Below are positions 34,310 to 45,268 of a stretch of 64,000 bases of DNA, piece by piece. How positions within the stretch are numbered: position 1 is the stretch's first letter; every line of letters begins with the position of its first letter. The stretch is from NCBI GenBank assembly GCA_003971905.1, contig RSEE01000072.1:302224-366223 (forward strand). The letters run 5' to 3'. This DNA comes from Moniliella sp. 'wahieum'. Taxonomy: Eukaryota; Basidiomycota; Moniliellomycetes; Moniliellales; Moniliellaceae. Position numbers and translations under genes: made by a program. The notes under the pieces were generated by a model, which searched no databases, was not told the DNA's origin, and saw only the letters and a list, made by a program, of their open reading frames with translations.

Positions 34310-35222
34310 ATGCACACCTCCCCCCGCGTCGACCCCATCGCCCTCGCCTCCATCTGCGCCGCCACCATCGCGCTCTCCCTCGCCCTCCTTCTCACCCACG
34401 CCTACCCTCCCTCCTCCCTCCCTCCGCCCTCCTCGCCGCTCTCGCTGCCCCGCCCACCTGGCCCCCGCCGGCCCAGATGGCCAGACGGTCTGGGCTTTTC
34501 TCTCTCCACCCGCCCCTCCCGCCTCTGCTCGCCCTCGTTGCCACCCTCTGCGCATGGCCTCCATCCTCTTCCTCCTCCCGCTCATCGCCCTCATCCTCGT
34601 CGACGTGGCCAGCTGTGCTTCTTCCGCACACTGGGTATGTCCTCCTCTCCACCCTCTCGTTCTGCCCCCCCACTGACTCTCCATCTCCCCGCAGGCCTGC
34701 GCCGAGTTCGCGTCCACGTTCGCCCCCGCCGTTCGCAGATCCAACTCGCCTCCGTGCCGGGCAAGGAGGCCGACTTTGTAGCCTGGCCCGGCCCCCACGC
34801 CCATGTCTACCAGCTCGCTGCTTGTCCCACTGCCCGTCGTGCCCCGGCTGGAAAAGGCCCCCCTTTTGACCCCGGGCACGTACGATGCGTCGACGCTGCT
34901 AGCCAACCACCGGGCCCGCAAGGCCAGTGCCACCGATGTCCATGTCCCCGCCTCGGTCGGCCGCCTTGCCCCCCCGCCCGCCATCCCAAGTCATGAGATG
35001 GTGCATGTGGATGAGCTGGCCGAGGTGGACCCGAGTCCGCTGGAAGAACAAGAGCCCGGATCGATGGATGTGGGCGTACATGGGCCGCTGGGCTTTGATG
35101 GGTCTGACATGGACGATTCGGATGTCTCGCGTCCTCCGACGCCGAGGATGGGACAGCTGATGAACCTTACGCCCATCCATCCTTTGGAACGCGGGGGTTG
35201 CGCTATCGCGCTGCAGTACCCT
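34310..35222 (+). CDS. Hypothetical membrane protein
   Basis: Unrecognised. MHTSPRVDPIALASICAATI opens into a membrane segment (IALASICAATIALSLALLLT). After one or two frame changes there is a second hydrophobic segment (MASILFLLPLIALILVDVAS, near 34558) whose exon ends SSAHW. An intron with GTATGT...CCGCAG (about 34635-34694) joins ACAEFASTFAPAVRR. A hydrophilic tail in another frame follows, MSTSSLLVPLPVVPRLEKAP from 34803, acidic in its second half (MVHVDELAEVDPSPLEEQEP) and stopping near 35222. Whether the tail is the same protein is an inference from frame order; it could be a separate gene starting at 34803. Confidence 0.4.
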
Positions 35223-36459
35223 AGACTGCTACCTGACCCCCCCCCCCCTGACCTCTCCTTCCTGCTCCTACCCTCCTGTCCGCTCCCTATTTTTTCTCCT
35301 CCCTTCATTTCGCCGTTTCTGTCCGCCGTTCTCCCCACCATTCCGACCTGCGCACCGTTCCGATGCAGCATTCCCTGCCATCCGAACCGCCCCCGTTTCA
35401 AACCATCGTTACGACCATCCGTACACGTCCCGCCCCTCCCATCCCCCGCTCCCCCATTTCTGCCCCTACACCGTACCCCGCCCGCCGGTTCCTCACGTTT
35501 CCTGCACCGCCTTTTGTGTACTGTATCCCCCTTACTTTATTTCGTCTTCGTCCTCTTTTGGGTTTCGGTGCATGGCCCGCTTTGTCTCTGGTCTGCCTCC
35601 CTGGCCGCTCTGGTCTCCTTGATCTCCTTGATCTCCTTGGTCTCTTTGGTCCCCTGGTTAGGCCCCTGGTGTGTCTCACGGCGACGGCGACGTGCATGAC
35701 CGAGATGAATACGACCGACTCTACGTACACACGTTTCCCCACGCCTTGGGCCTTGGGCTACGGCCTCAGCTGAGGCCTTAGGGCCAGTCCCTGTGTTTGC
35801 CTTGAGTCTGCCTCGTGCCCCGTTTTAGTGTTTGTGGTGGGAAGGGGGGGAGGGGCGATGGCTGATCATCTCGATCATCGACCATCGATTATCGATCATG
35901 CATCATGGATCATGCATCTGACTGCAAACAAACCAAGCAGCAGCCAGCCATGGGAGAATGGGAGCAGAGCCGCTGGGTGGGTACGTGGGATGCGGGTGTG
36001 GGGGCGATAGGAGTGGTGCGGTCATGTGTCTCTGCAACCACACCATGCGTCTCCTGGACATGGACGAACGTTGGACCCCGCTTTCAGCTGAATGAATGGT
36101 GAATGGCAAATAGTGAATGGTGAATGGTGAAAAAGTGAATGCGTTGCTCCCATCCTCTCTTCTCCCCGGTTCCGGCCGGCGCCGGACGGGGGCTTATCGC
36201 ATTCCCACCGCCCTAGCCTGTCCTGAGGCCTGATCACCGCCTGTACACGTACAACCTGCCGACCCTGCCGACCCCGCCCCGACAAGGCCCAGTTGCAAGA
36301 AATGTTACCCCACCGGTCGAGACGGGCAGGATCGTGAGACGTACGCTATCGCTATTGTGCACTCACGTCTGGACCTATTCACTATTCACGTCAATGGGAG
36401 ACACTGCGTTTGTTTTCGGGGGCAAGTGGGCTGCTGCAATGAGAGGGGCTTGGGCAGGC
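35223..36459. repeat. Intergenic region with ATCGATCAT and GAATGGTGA repeats
   Basis: No gene supported. At 35865-35915 the motif GATCATCGA/GATCATGCAT repeats imperfectly, with internal palindromes. At 36089-36135 GTGAATGGTGAATGG-type units repeat. The first 400 bases are C/T-rich and may hold the 3' end of the preceding gene. Confidence 0.45.
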
Positions 36460-37915
36460 TTACGCCAGCTTGGCCTTGGGCGCCGCTTCGTCGTACGGCG
36501 TAAAGAGCCAGAGCGCGGCAAAGGCAGTGAAGCCAGCGAGGGTGCTGAGAGCGCCAGCGGCATAGGGGTACGCGGCGCTGAGCCAGCGCGGATGCTCGTC
36601 CGAGTTGAACGGCCGCACGGGCGCCGTGTCCTTGGCCGTGACAAAGGTAGCCAAACCGCTTCCAGTCCACCACAAAGGTAAACACGCCGTGCCGGTCGGG
36701 CAGCTGACGTGCGCGTGGTAGTGCGTCTTGGCCCCGTCCACGGCCGCCTCCAGCTCCACCACCTCATACGGATCTAACATCACCAGCGATACCTGCACCC
36801 CGAGGTCGGTCGGCGCAGCGTGCCAGCCCTCGGTGGGAGAGTAGGCTTGGAGGTCGATGCTGTACTCGACAGTGTCTTGACGCGGTACATGGCGTTCCCA
36901 TCCTCGTCTTCCTCGTAGCTCGGCCGCTCGTCCTCGGGCGCATGCACACGGTGGTGCGCCGTGCCCACCACACGCACCACCCCACGTTCCTGCATGCCCC
37001 ACGCCAGTGCGTCCGACAAAAAGGCGAGGTTGCCGCTGTGCGCATACGCCGGGCCCGACCGCACCTGCACCGCCTCGCCATCCGCACCGGCCGTCAACGC
37101 GCTATCCTTCACCATCTCTGTCGAACCAAGGAAGATCACACGGGACGACGTGTCCTGCAGCTGGAACGCCGAGACGAGCACCGCGTCCGCACCCGCTACC
37201 ACTCCCCGCCCTCGGCTGCGCTGTACGCCGTGCCGGGCGCGACGAGAAGCGGGAAGCCAAGCGGCAAGTCGCCCAGGGTGTGCGCCACGCCGTCGTACAC
37301 GATCGGCTGCTTAGCCAACGTCTCGATCGTCGAGCGGGAAAAGATAATGGGGTTGGCCACCACGCCACCGGGCGCCAGGCCAGCCTCCGACTCTCCGCCG
37401 ACCAAAATGCCCCCCGTGGGGAGCGCGCGGAAATGGTCCACCACTGCCTCGCCACGCGGCGCGAAGCTGACGTGGAACTCGTGCGCCAGGTCGCGGTAGG
37501 CGTCTGGCGAAGTCGCATCGTACGCCAGCACTGCGTTGCCTCCGCGCTTGAGGAAGGACACAAGCCGTTGCGGCGCCAGGTCCGGAGCGGGGGACGAGCC
37601 GAGCGTAGGCGCCAGCTGCAGCAGGTGGTCAAATTGGTTGCTGCCCCAGCGGTCCAGCGTCACGTCGCGGCTACAACGCCCTTCTCGAGCGGCTTGCCAT
37701 GCAGTGCGGAAGGAGAGGTGGTACCCCTTGGCGGTCAGGTGGTTGCCAGCACGCCGTACGCGTCGGGCGTCTGGCCGTCGGGAAGGACGACGAGGGTGCG
37801 CGTGCCGGTGGCCGAGGGGAGGGCGGGGCGTACCAGCCGGCGTCGCGACCACGGCGCTGGCCAGGGCAAGTAGCGTGGCAAACACGCCGCCCCAAACACG
37901 GCGGATCGCAACCAT
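36460..37915 (-). CDS. Oligosaccharyltransferase 48 kDa subunit (OST48/Wbp1)
   Basis: Subunit of the ER oligosaccharyltransferase that N-glycosylates nascent proteins. From 37915 the frame gives a signal peptide (MVAIRRVWGGVFATLLALAS), then, with small frame changes, the region around LTAKGYHLSFR. Clear family blocks follow: DRWGSNQFDHLLQLAPT, LVSFLKRGGNAVLAYDATSP, GGVVANPIIFSRSTIETLAK, VLVSAFQLQDTSSRVIFLGS, LAWGMQERGVVRVVGTAHHR and VEYSIDLQAYSPTEGWHA. A C-terminal membrane helix is present (YAAGALSTLAGFTAFAALWL), ending KAKLA. No dilysine retrieval motif is visible at the end. Frame changes near 37800, 37200 and 36885 fit single indels. Confidence 0.9.
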
Positions 37916-38402
37916 GGGGAGCAGGGGGGAGGGAGGGAAGGGGAAGAGAGATGGTGGTGGCCAGCGACGCTGCGAGCAGCGGGCGAGCGACGGCTTCTTC
38001 TTCCACGTGGCCGCTCGCCCCCGCTCGGACGTGGCCACGTGGACGCTTCGCCTAAGCAGGCCCTGCAACATTTCAGATTGCAGCCGGTGGGGCGCCAACC
38101 CTAGTGCTTGCTGGGTATTGGATCTGCCTGGCTGCCTTGCCTGCCCCACCGACACTGGCCACTACTCCCTAGCCTGCTCTTCTCACACTGCGTCGGGATC
38201 CAAGCGCCCCAGGCCAGAGCCCACCAGCACGCAGCCCAGGGCGTCCATCCTTGCTACTGCCATCGCCCCTGTGCGTTAGGCCCACGGCTACGATGCATCT
38301 GGCTTCCCTCCCAGAAGCGCGCGAGGGAGAATGGGGTGTGTTCATAGACAGACGGACGTAACAAGATGCAAGTGGGCCAGGGTCAATCACAAGCCTGCTG
38401 CG
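37916..38402. other. Intergenic region upstream of WBP1; nothing recognised
   Basis: Lies between the WBP1 start and the 3' end of the light-chain gene, both on the minus strand. It presumably holds the WBP1 promoter. The MLC1 stop codon is at 38403-38405. Confidence 0.4.
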
Positions 38403-38931
38403 TCACTGGGCCAGAATTTGGCGGACAAACTGCTCGTAGTTGATGTTGCCATCGCTGCAGAGCCGGGGCGGGGTTAGCAGAGGCCAAGGTGAGGCGCACC
38501 GCACCAGCAGCGCGAACCAGACAGACAAAAATACAGCGCAAGAGGGTCAACGTACGCAGACACAGGCACTCCTTTCAGCAGCTCGTCCACCTCTTCGTCG
38601 CTCAACTTTTCTCCCAGCGAAGTGAGCACGTAGCGCAGCTCCCCAGCGCCAATGAACCCGTTGCCCTCCTTGTCAAACACCTGGAAGCCACGGATGAACT
38701 CATCGGGCGTGCCGGCCGGCTTGAAGCCGTTGGGCCGCTGCAGGATGGAGACAAAGGTGGGGTAGTCAATCTCGCCGGGCGGCGGGATCGCGGCGACGAG
38801 CTCGGCAACCTCGGCCTGGGTCGGGTTCTGGCCCAGCGCACGCAGCAGGTCGCCCAGCACCGACGAGGGATCTGGCCGGTGCCGCGCTTGTCGAACAGGG
38901 CAAAGGCCTCCTTGAACTCGGCGTCGGACAT
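38403..38931 (-). CDS. Myosin essential light chain (Cdc4/Mlc1 type)
   Basis: EF-hand light chain that binds type II and V myosin necks and acts in the cytokinetic ring. Exon 1 (38556-38931) encodes [20 protein letters not shown], then [19 protein letters not shown], then [20 protein letters not shown] and [29 protein letters not shown]. These are nearly identical in pattern to S. pombe Cdc4. After an intron (38455-38555, GTACG...GCAG) the last exon encodes [16 protein letters not shown]. One missing base in the GQIP|SSV segment is the only disruption; correcting it gives 142 residues, against 141 in Cdc4. Most loops lack a full set of Ca2+ ligands, as expected for this class. Divergent from ELP2 (330 bp). 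Confidence 0.93.
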
Positions 38932-39260
38932 GGGATGGGGATGGGGATGGGGATGGTGGGGGGGGAAGAGCGGGTGGCGGCGGCACGCCAGCCAGGTGGG
39001 GGCCAGCGCGGTGGCCCAGCTGGCCCCGTCCAGCGCCACATCCCAGCGCGCGACACTGGCGCCGTGCGGCAGCGGGTGTTGGTTGGAAGACGCGCAGCGC
39101 CTCAATTCCGCCTCGCCACGTCGCCTGAGTCCGCTGCGGGCCACCGCAGGGTCACGTGGCGGGCGGCTGACGTCAGCGGGCACTCTTTTTTCTGCGAGGG
39201 AGCTGGGGCCATGCCTCTACAAGTATAACCACCACAGCGGCCCTCCATCCATCGCCCGCG
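38932..39260. promoter_or_regulatory. Divergent promoter between MLC1-type light chain (-) and ELP2 (+)
   Basis: Start codons at 38931 (-) and 39261 (+) leave 329 bp. A GGGGAT run (GGGATGGGGATGGGGATGG) at about 38935-38955 lies next to the light-chain start. No other feature is seen. Confidence 0.5.
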
Positions 39261-42200
39261 ATGGCCGCCTCGCTGCTGTATGCCTCGGCCGGCATCGCCC
39301 GCGCCGCGCGCGTCGTCGACTCGGCCGTCGTCAGCATCCATGGCGATGCCGCGGCGGACACGCAACGCAGACGCAGACGCTCCCCGTGCTCGTCGCCGCC
39401 TCGTCCCACTCCGTCCTGACCTCCGAGCGGCCTGGCCCGACGGGCGTCCGCGTCGCCTCCCTCCTCGTCCAGCCCGCCCCGGCCGAGGTGACCACCATCC
39501 GCCTCCTGGCCCACGGCGACCAGGGCCATGCGTATGCGCTGGCCGTCGGCGACGCGCACGGCGCCCCCATCTCTTTGTCCCGCAGCGCCGCCCGGCAACC
39601 CCGCCTGCCGGCCTGCTTCTCAGCCCGCACGCCCGCCTCGCCTGGACCCCCCCTTGACCCTGCCCCACCGCCACCACGGCTCCGTCGCGGCGATCGGGTC
39701 GCTGACGGCTACCTCATCTGCGTCGGGCGTTGACTCGGTCGTTGTCACAGCCGGGTCGGAGGGGACGATTGCCATTACCACCCTCGCTGCTGCCCCGCTG
39801 GTGCAGGTGGAGCACACGCAGCTCCTCACCTTGCCGCCCCAAGCGCTGCCGCTTGCGCTTGGCCTCGCCCGATTCCCGGCACCAACCGACTACTTGGCGG
39901 TCGGCACTACGACCAAGAACATTTACCTCTATGCTCAGCAGCACGGGGTCGGTGCTGGGCACGACACGTTTCAGCGCGTTGCTACGCTTGAGGGCCACGA
40001 CGACTGGGTCCGCGCCTTGGACTTTTGCACCATTCCGTCGTCTGACAACACGAGCAAGAACGAGTTGATGTTGGCTACCGCTTCACAGGATGCCTGCATT
40101 CGTCTTTGGAAGATCACCCTCTCTTCGCGCCCCCTGGACGAGACGCACAAGGAGACCGACGCGTTCGAATCGCTTGCCCAGCGGATTGAGCAGGACCGCG
40201 CCGATGAGCGAGGCATGACCACCAAGGCACACCCGTTTCCCCTATCGGGCTGCCGCAAGCCACAGTGGTGACCGTGCGCTTTGATGCACTGTTGCTGGGG
40301 CATGAGGGGTGGGTGCAAGATGTGCGATGGGCGTTCCCTCGGCCCAGGGGGCCGGAACACGCCTCCTCTCCGCCGGCGTGGACGGCAGTGCGATCGTCTG
40401 GGCCCGACCACGGTCGCGCGCGGCGAGCAACAGCTCTGGCTCTCCTCGGCCCGACTGGGCGAGGTGGGCGGGGTGGCTACCGGAGGCTGGTACGGCGCTG
40501 CCTGGCTCCCAGGCCTGCCAGGGAGGAAGCGCAGATCCTTACCCATGCGTGGAATGGAGCTGCTCACCTGTTCGTTCGCCAAGGCGAGCGCTGGGCCGCC
40601 GCCGCAGCTCGCGTAGGCGGCCATCAGGACGCCGTTCGCGACCTTGCCTGGGCACGCACGGACAATGGTTCCTCACCGTTGGCCACGACCGCACGACGCG
40701 CCTTCATGCCGTGGTGCAGGATGACGAGTGGGTTCAGCTGGCGCGGCCTCAGGTCCATGGATACGCCATGACGGGCGTCTCCTTCTACGACCCGTCAGGA
40801 CTCGGCTTTGTCAGCGGCGCTGAGAAAAGGTGGTGCGGGCGTTCGAGGCACCGCAGGGCTTTGTTGAGCTGGCCCAGTCACTTGTTCCTCGCGCCGAGAG
40901 AAAGGCAGCGCTCGTGGTGGAGATGGGAGGCGAAGCTGTACCCAACCCCCATATCCTAAAGGACACCCTGTTGGCGTCTATGGCCGATTTGGACCTCACT
41001 CTTCCCTATGGACCTTTCTCCCCCTCGGCTTCGCTTACTGTTCTTGTCGTCTCGCCCTTATGGGACTCGCTCGCTCAGTTGTCATTTACTGCGGTCGAGA
41101 CGTTTGTCGCGGGCGTTATGCCCAAGTTTGGGCCGAAGCGGTGAAACACGATCGTCTGGATATGCAGATCGATGTGCTCCTCGTCCGTCCCAGTGTCCCT
41201 TGCGCCTCTTCTGTCCCACCCCCATTTCCAGGGCTCAATCTGTTTGTTTCGGGTCAAAGTCCGCTCCTTCTCGATCAAGTTCCCCTGCCAACGGCCACTC
41301 GTCTTCCTCATGCTGTCCCCGAACCGAGGAGAAGAGCACGGCAAGCTTTCCATCGTACAACTCGGTCGCCTTGGGTGGCACGTTTGACCACTTGCATGTG
41401 GGCCACAAAGTGCTGCTGAGCATGCTGCTCTGCTGGCCCACCAACGCGTGGTGGTAGGCGTGACGAGTATGTATCTTCTTTATTTTTCTTGTTTGGATGG
41501 CCACGAAACTGACTGTCTGGACCAGCCGACGCGTTGCTCAGCAAGAAGAAACATGCGGACCAACTCAAGTCCCTCTCGGAGCGGATCGGGGATGTACGCG
41601 ACTTTCTCGCCTTGTTCCGTGCACCCTGGGGGCAGGTGCAACTGGACATTGTGCCGCTGTCGGACGTATGCGGACCAGCCGGGAGCGAGGAGGACTTGCA
41701 AGCTCTGGTGCTCACCGAAGAAACCAAAGCGGGCGGAGAACGATTGCCGAGACGCGCCGCCAGAACGGGTTGGCCGGGTTGGACACGTGGACGATCAACG
41801 TGCTGGTTCAACGGGGGAAACTGTGGTGGGTTCCGACCCGCCGAGCTGGCCGCGAGCAAGATTGGGTCGACGGCCTTGCGCGCCTGGTATGCGCGTCCGG
41901 TGGAACAGCGCGCCGAGGGCGCCAGTTCGGCCCCCTTGGCTCTATCGACCAAAGCTTCTTCGGTCTCGGTAGGCCGGCGACCGGCGTGCCAAGTGAGGCG
42001 GCACTGACTGCGACTCTCTGGCTCGAGACGGACAAGTTGTATGGCCATGGCGACCCGTTGCTGGCCGTCGCGTATGGCGGCGACTACTGTGCGTCCAGTG
42101 CTTCCACCCATTCTTCCCAAGGCGCCCAGATCTGGCTGCATGACCGGCGGGCCCACTGGGCCCCTGCGGCCCAGCTGCTCGGCCACGCGTTGGGCGCTGC

Positions 42201-42701
42201 GCGCATCCGATGGAACCCATCCAACCAACTGCTCCTCAGCGTCGGACGCGATCGCATGTGGCTCCTCCACCCCGCCCGCCCGCCCGAGCACAGACTCCCA
42301 CCCTCCCCGGCCGACGTCTTGCCGCTGGCCAAGCAGGAGCGCGCACACACCAAGGCCATCCGCGACGCCGCGTGGCTGTCGGACCAGGACTTTGTCACGG
42401 TCGGCGGGACAAACGGGCCAAGGTGTGGACCGGCACGGTGGGCCAGGCCAGCCGGACACTCGCGTTGGAAGCCCCCGGGAGCGCGGTCGCCAGCACCCGC
42501 GCCCGCGGCACCACCCTCCTCGCCATCGGCATGGACAATGGCGCGGTGGTGGTCTATGCCGGCGAGGAGGCGCGCGTGGTGGTGCAGATGCAGCTGCACG
42601 CGGCGGCAGTGAGTGCACTGGCGTTCCGGCCGGGCGGGTGCGAGCTTGTGTCGGCCGGCGCCGACGGCGGGGTGGTGGTGCTGCGGCTGCAGGTGCCATA
42701 G
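39261..42701 (+). CDS. Elongator subunit 2 (ELP2), with an inserted PPAT domain
   Basis: WD40 scaffold of the Elongator complex, which modifies wobble uridines of tRNA. It starts MAASLLYASAGIARAARVVD. First-propeller blocks: LEGHDDWVRALDF, ATASQDACIRLWKI, LLLGHEGWVQDVRW, LSAGVDGSAIVWARP, ATGGWYGAAWLP, VGGHQDAVRDLAWA, LARPQVHGYAMTG, FVSGAEK and VVRAFEAPQGFVELAQSLV. The frame then runs without a stop into phosphopantetheine adenylyltransferase sequence (about 40890-41900). ELP2 resumes with EGASSAPLALSTKASS (family EGA.VPALGLSNKA), TATLWLETDKLYGHGDPLLA, RIRWNPSNQLLLSVGRDRMW and KAIRDAAWLSDQDFVTVGG, ending LRLQVP. About eight frame changes are needed across the span. ELP2 blocks on both sides are complete and in order, so this is an insertion, not two neighbouring genes. 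Confidence 0.85.
40890..41900 (+). CDS. Phosphopantetheine adenylyltransferase embedded in the ELP2 reading frame
   Basis: Catalyses the fourth step of CoA synthesis (4'-phosphopantetheine + ATP to dephospho-CoA). N-terminal region: MADLDLTLPYGPFSPSASLT (ATG at 40980), resembling yeast Cab4 LPYTPPSATL. The nucleotidyltransferase core is VALGGTFDHLHVGHKVLLSM with the T/HxGH signature. An intron (41467-41525) leads to DALLSKKKHADQLKSLSERI, VRDFLALFRAPWGQVQLDIV, PLSDVCGPAGSEEDLQALVL and TEETKAGG, then LDTWTINVLVQRGKLWW and KIGSTALRAWYARPVEQ. All expected eukaryotic PPAT blocks are present. Its own frame changes (near 41100, 41225, 41440, 41740 and 41830) mostly fit single missing bases. It could be an independent gene only if a stop and start were hidden by errors on both sides. 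Confidence 0.85.
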
Positions 42702-42982
42702 CCTGACTGATCTCCTCCCGATGTACGTCTCCATCGTCGGGACCGTCTCGATTGCCATGTACATTTCCCTTGCCCACGGCCAGGAGCTGTAGAGCATGGC
42801 CTGGTTGAAAGTTGAACGCTTGAACGGTGATGGCTAGATGCGGCGGGGGTGACGCGTGACGCGTGACGTAAGCAGCCGCATGGCGCATGTCTGGGCAGGC
42901 ACGTGCGGGGCAGCAGGGGACAGCACGCAGCCCCCCTCACGCCCCCCACCCGCACGTGCCTCTCTCCACCACCTCGGGCGGC
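42702..42982. promoter_or_regulatory. Spacer between ELP2 and the SHR3-like gene
   Basis: About 280 bases, C-rich just before the ATG at 42983, with GTGACGCGTGACGCGTGACG near 42850. No gene supported. Confidence 0.35.
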
Positions 42983-43794
42983 ATGACCAGCACCATCATC
43001 AACTCGGTGGGCGGCGCCGTGGTGCTCATCTCGGCTGCGTTCCTTCTGGGCACGCTGGCGGTGCACTGGACCGCAGACCACCTGGTGCTGTGGCAACGGC
43101 CGCTGACCGCCGAGCACCTCGCCGCTGCCCACGCGTACTATGCCCACACCTTCCCGCGCGACACGCTGCCCACCGGCGGCGCAGGCGACGTGCATGCCTG
43201 GGCCCAGCGCGGCATTGCCTTGGCTGGCCTGATTGGCGCCAGCGGTGCGGGCCTCAAGGTCTTTGCTGGCGGCGAAGACAATTGGCTGTTTGATGGTGCC
43301 ACGCTGTGTACGTGCTGACCTGTTTCCCCCCGTGAGGCTGTTCACCTGAATCCGCAGCCCGCCGCTGTTTGTCTGTTGCTCCTATCGTGCCAGCTGACCT
43401 TGCGTTGGGACGGTGGATCGTAGTTTTGCTCAGTGCAGTGGGCATCATCACCCTGTTCAACGTGATCCCCATCTTGCGTGCCCTGCCGCCCTTTCCTGCG
43501 GCCGCGACCGAAGCGTCGGGGGTGACGATTACCCAGCAGCTGCAAGACCTTGCCTCGGCCAACGTGACGATCGCCGCGGCGCTGGTGGGCGTGCTGCTGC
43601 TGCAGGGTGGACAGTACTATGCGACCCGCTCCCAGTCCAAGGAGAACGAGGCGGCGTTGGAGCAGCAAGTGCAAGAGGCTCATGCGACGCTGGCCGATGC
43701 CCAGCGTCCTGCCTCGGCTCCATCGGTTGCCAAGTCCAGCGCGACGGCACCTAAGTCGGGAAAACAGAGCAAGAAGCGCGGCTCGAAGAAGTGA
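42983..43794 (+). CDS. SHR3/Psh3-like ER chaperone for amino-acid permeases
   Basis: Four-helix ER membrane protein that helps amino-acid permeases fold and leave the ER. Exons 42983-43307 and 43358-43794 around a 50-nt intron give 253 residues with no frame break. Helices: VGGAVVLISAAFLLGTLAVH, GIALAGLIGASGAGLKVF, RWIVVLLSAVGIITLFNVIP and NVTIAAALVGVLLLQGGQYY. The segment after helix 1 (WTADHLVLW), the block DNWLFDGATL and the loop after helix 3 are as in the family. The C-terminus is a lysine-rich cytosolic tail (KSGKQSKKRGSKK), typical of SHR3 proteins and able to act as a retrieval signal. Confidence 0.85.
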
Positions 43795-43980
<186 letters not shown>

Positions 43981-44305
43981 TAGCGTTCGTCTACTGCGGG
44001 TACAAGGAAACCAGTTCGAATACAGGGCCGCAGGAAAGAAAACATATGCCGCATGCCAGAAAGGATGGCGCATGCATACGCCGCCCAAGGTCGTTCGACC
44101 CATCAGGCAACGTGTGGTCTAGTCTAGAGTAGGAGCGCGAGCGGAGCGGCTTGGGGAGATTCGAGAAGGAGGAAAAGAAGCCGTCAGGAAAGCGGGGAGA
44201 TGGAGATACATGGGGGCACGGCAAGAACGGACGGGACTGGGCGGGGAAAACCCCAACAGAGCAGGCGAAACGCGGCTGCAGCCTAACGAGGCGCAAGGCA
44301 TAAAT

Positions 44306-45268
44306 CTACTTCTTGCTCGCGCTCGACACCTTCTTCGGCGCAGACTTCTTGGGCTCCGTCTTGGCTTTCGATGCCGCCTTCTTAGCGGCCGTCTTTTTGG
44401 TCGTAGCCTTCTTGGCAGACGGCTTCTTGCCCGAATCGGCCTTCTTGACCGTAGCTTTCTTGGCAGGAGCATCCTTGGTCTCCGCAGGCTTCTTGGTCTT
44501 CTTGGCCTTGGGCTTGGCGCCCGGCGCAAGCTTGACCTTGCCCGAAGGACCCTTGGGCAGCACAAACACCTTCTTGGCCTCGCCACCTGCGATGGCGCGC
44601 GCGACATGCGCCGAAAAGGCCGCCTCGGAGAGCGCGGCAGTGTGGAGTACTGTGCATGAATCCATTTCTTGAGCGCAGGACGCGACAGACCCGAACGACT
44701 TTCCTCGGATGCGCAAGGATCGCAGCCTTGATCATCTCCTACACGTCGCGCCGGCGTACCAACCCAATTTCAACGAGCACGAATCGAGGAGCGATAAGCA
44801 CATGGCGGCAGAGGGAGGTGGGGAGAGGGTCAGCAAACCGTCCAAGTGGACATGGGGTGCGCAAAGCGCCCGTCCAGCCCAAGCCAGCGGGCACATTGAC
44901 GCGCCCGAGCTCGAGGCACAGCCGTTGGGCCGTGTTGGCTCAGGCGATCGCTCGCCGGTTTGACGCTCGCGCCATGCCTGCGCCGTGCCCGCGGCTGCGT
45001 CAGCGGGCCGCGGGCGCTGGCAGACGCGCTCAGGCGCGTGTGACCGACACAGCGGTACGCGGAACCGATAGAGCGATGTTGTGGGGAGGAGGAGAGCCTA
45101 TGGCGCCACTGGCAGCGCGACGAGGCGCGCGAGCGAGGGCAAGGCGGGTGGGGGCGGCGACTGGGCACGGGGGCTTGGGCTGACGTGGCGGCGGGGGGGA
45201 CGTACCTCGTAGCTGGGGCCGGCGGCCTTCTTGGGCGCGGGCTTGGTGTCTTTGGTGGCAGCAACCAT
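44306..45268 (-). CDS. Linker histone H1
   Basis: Binds linker DNA. Exon 1 (45206-45268) encodes MVAATKDTKPAPKKAAGPSY and one Glu. After an intron of 467 nt (44739-45205), long for this window, exon 2 starts EMIKAAILAHPRK, giving the H15 start SYEEMIKAAI. The rest of the globular domain needs two frame changes to read PALKKWIHAQYSTLP and LSEAAFSAHVARAIAGGEAK. The C-terminal tail is a classic Lys/Ala/Pro domain (KPKAKKTKKPAETKDAPAKK; KKATTKKTAAKKAASKAKTE) ending VSSASKK. Length of about 175-180 residues suits a fungal H1. Confidence 0.88.

Noticed and set aside
40980-42007. PPAT as a separate neighbouring gene between two unrelated genes
   Set aside because: The sequence on both sides is the same protein (ELP2), in order and without duplication, and the 5' junction is in one open frame.
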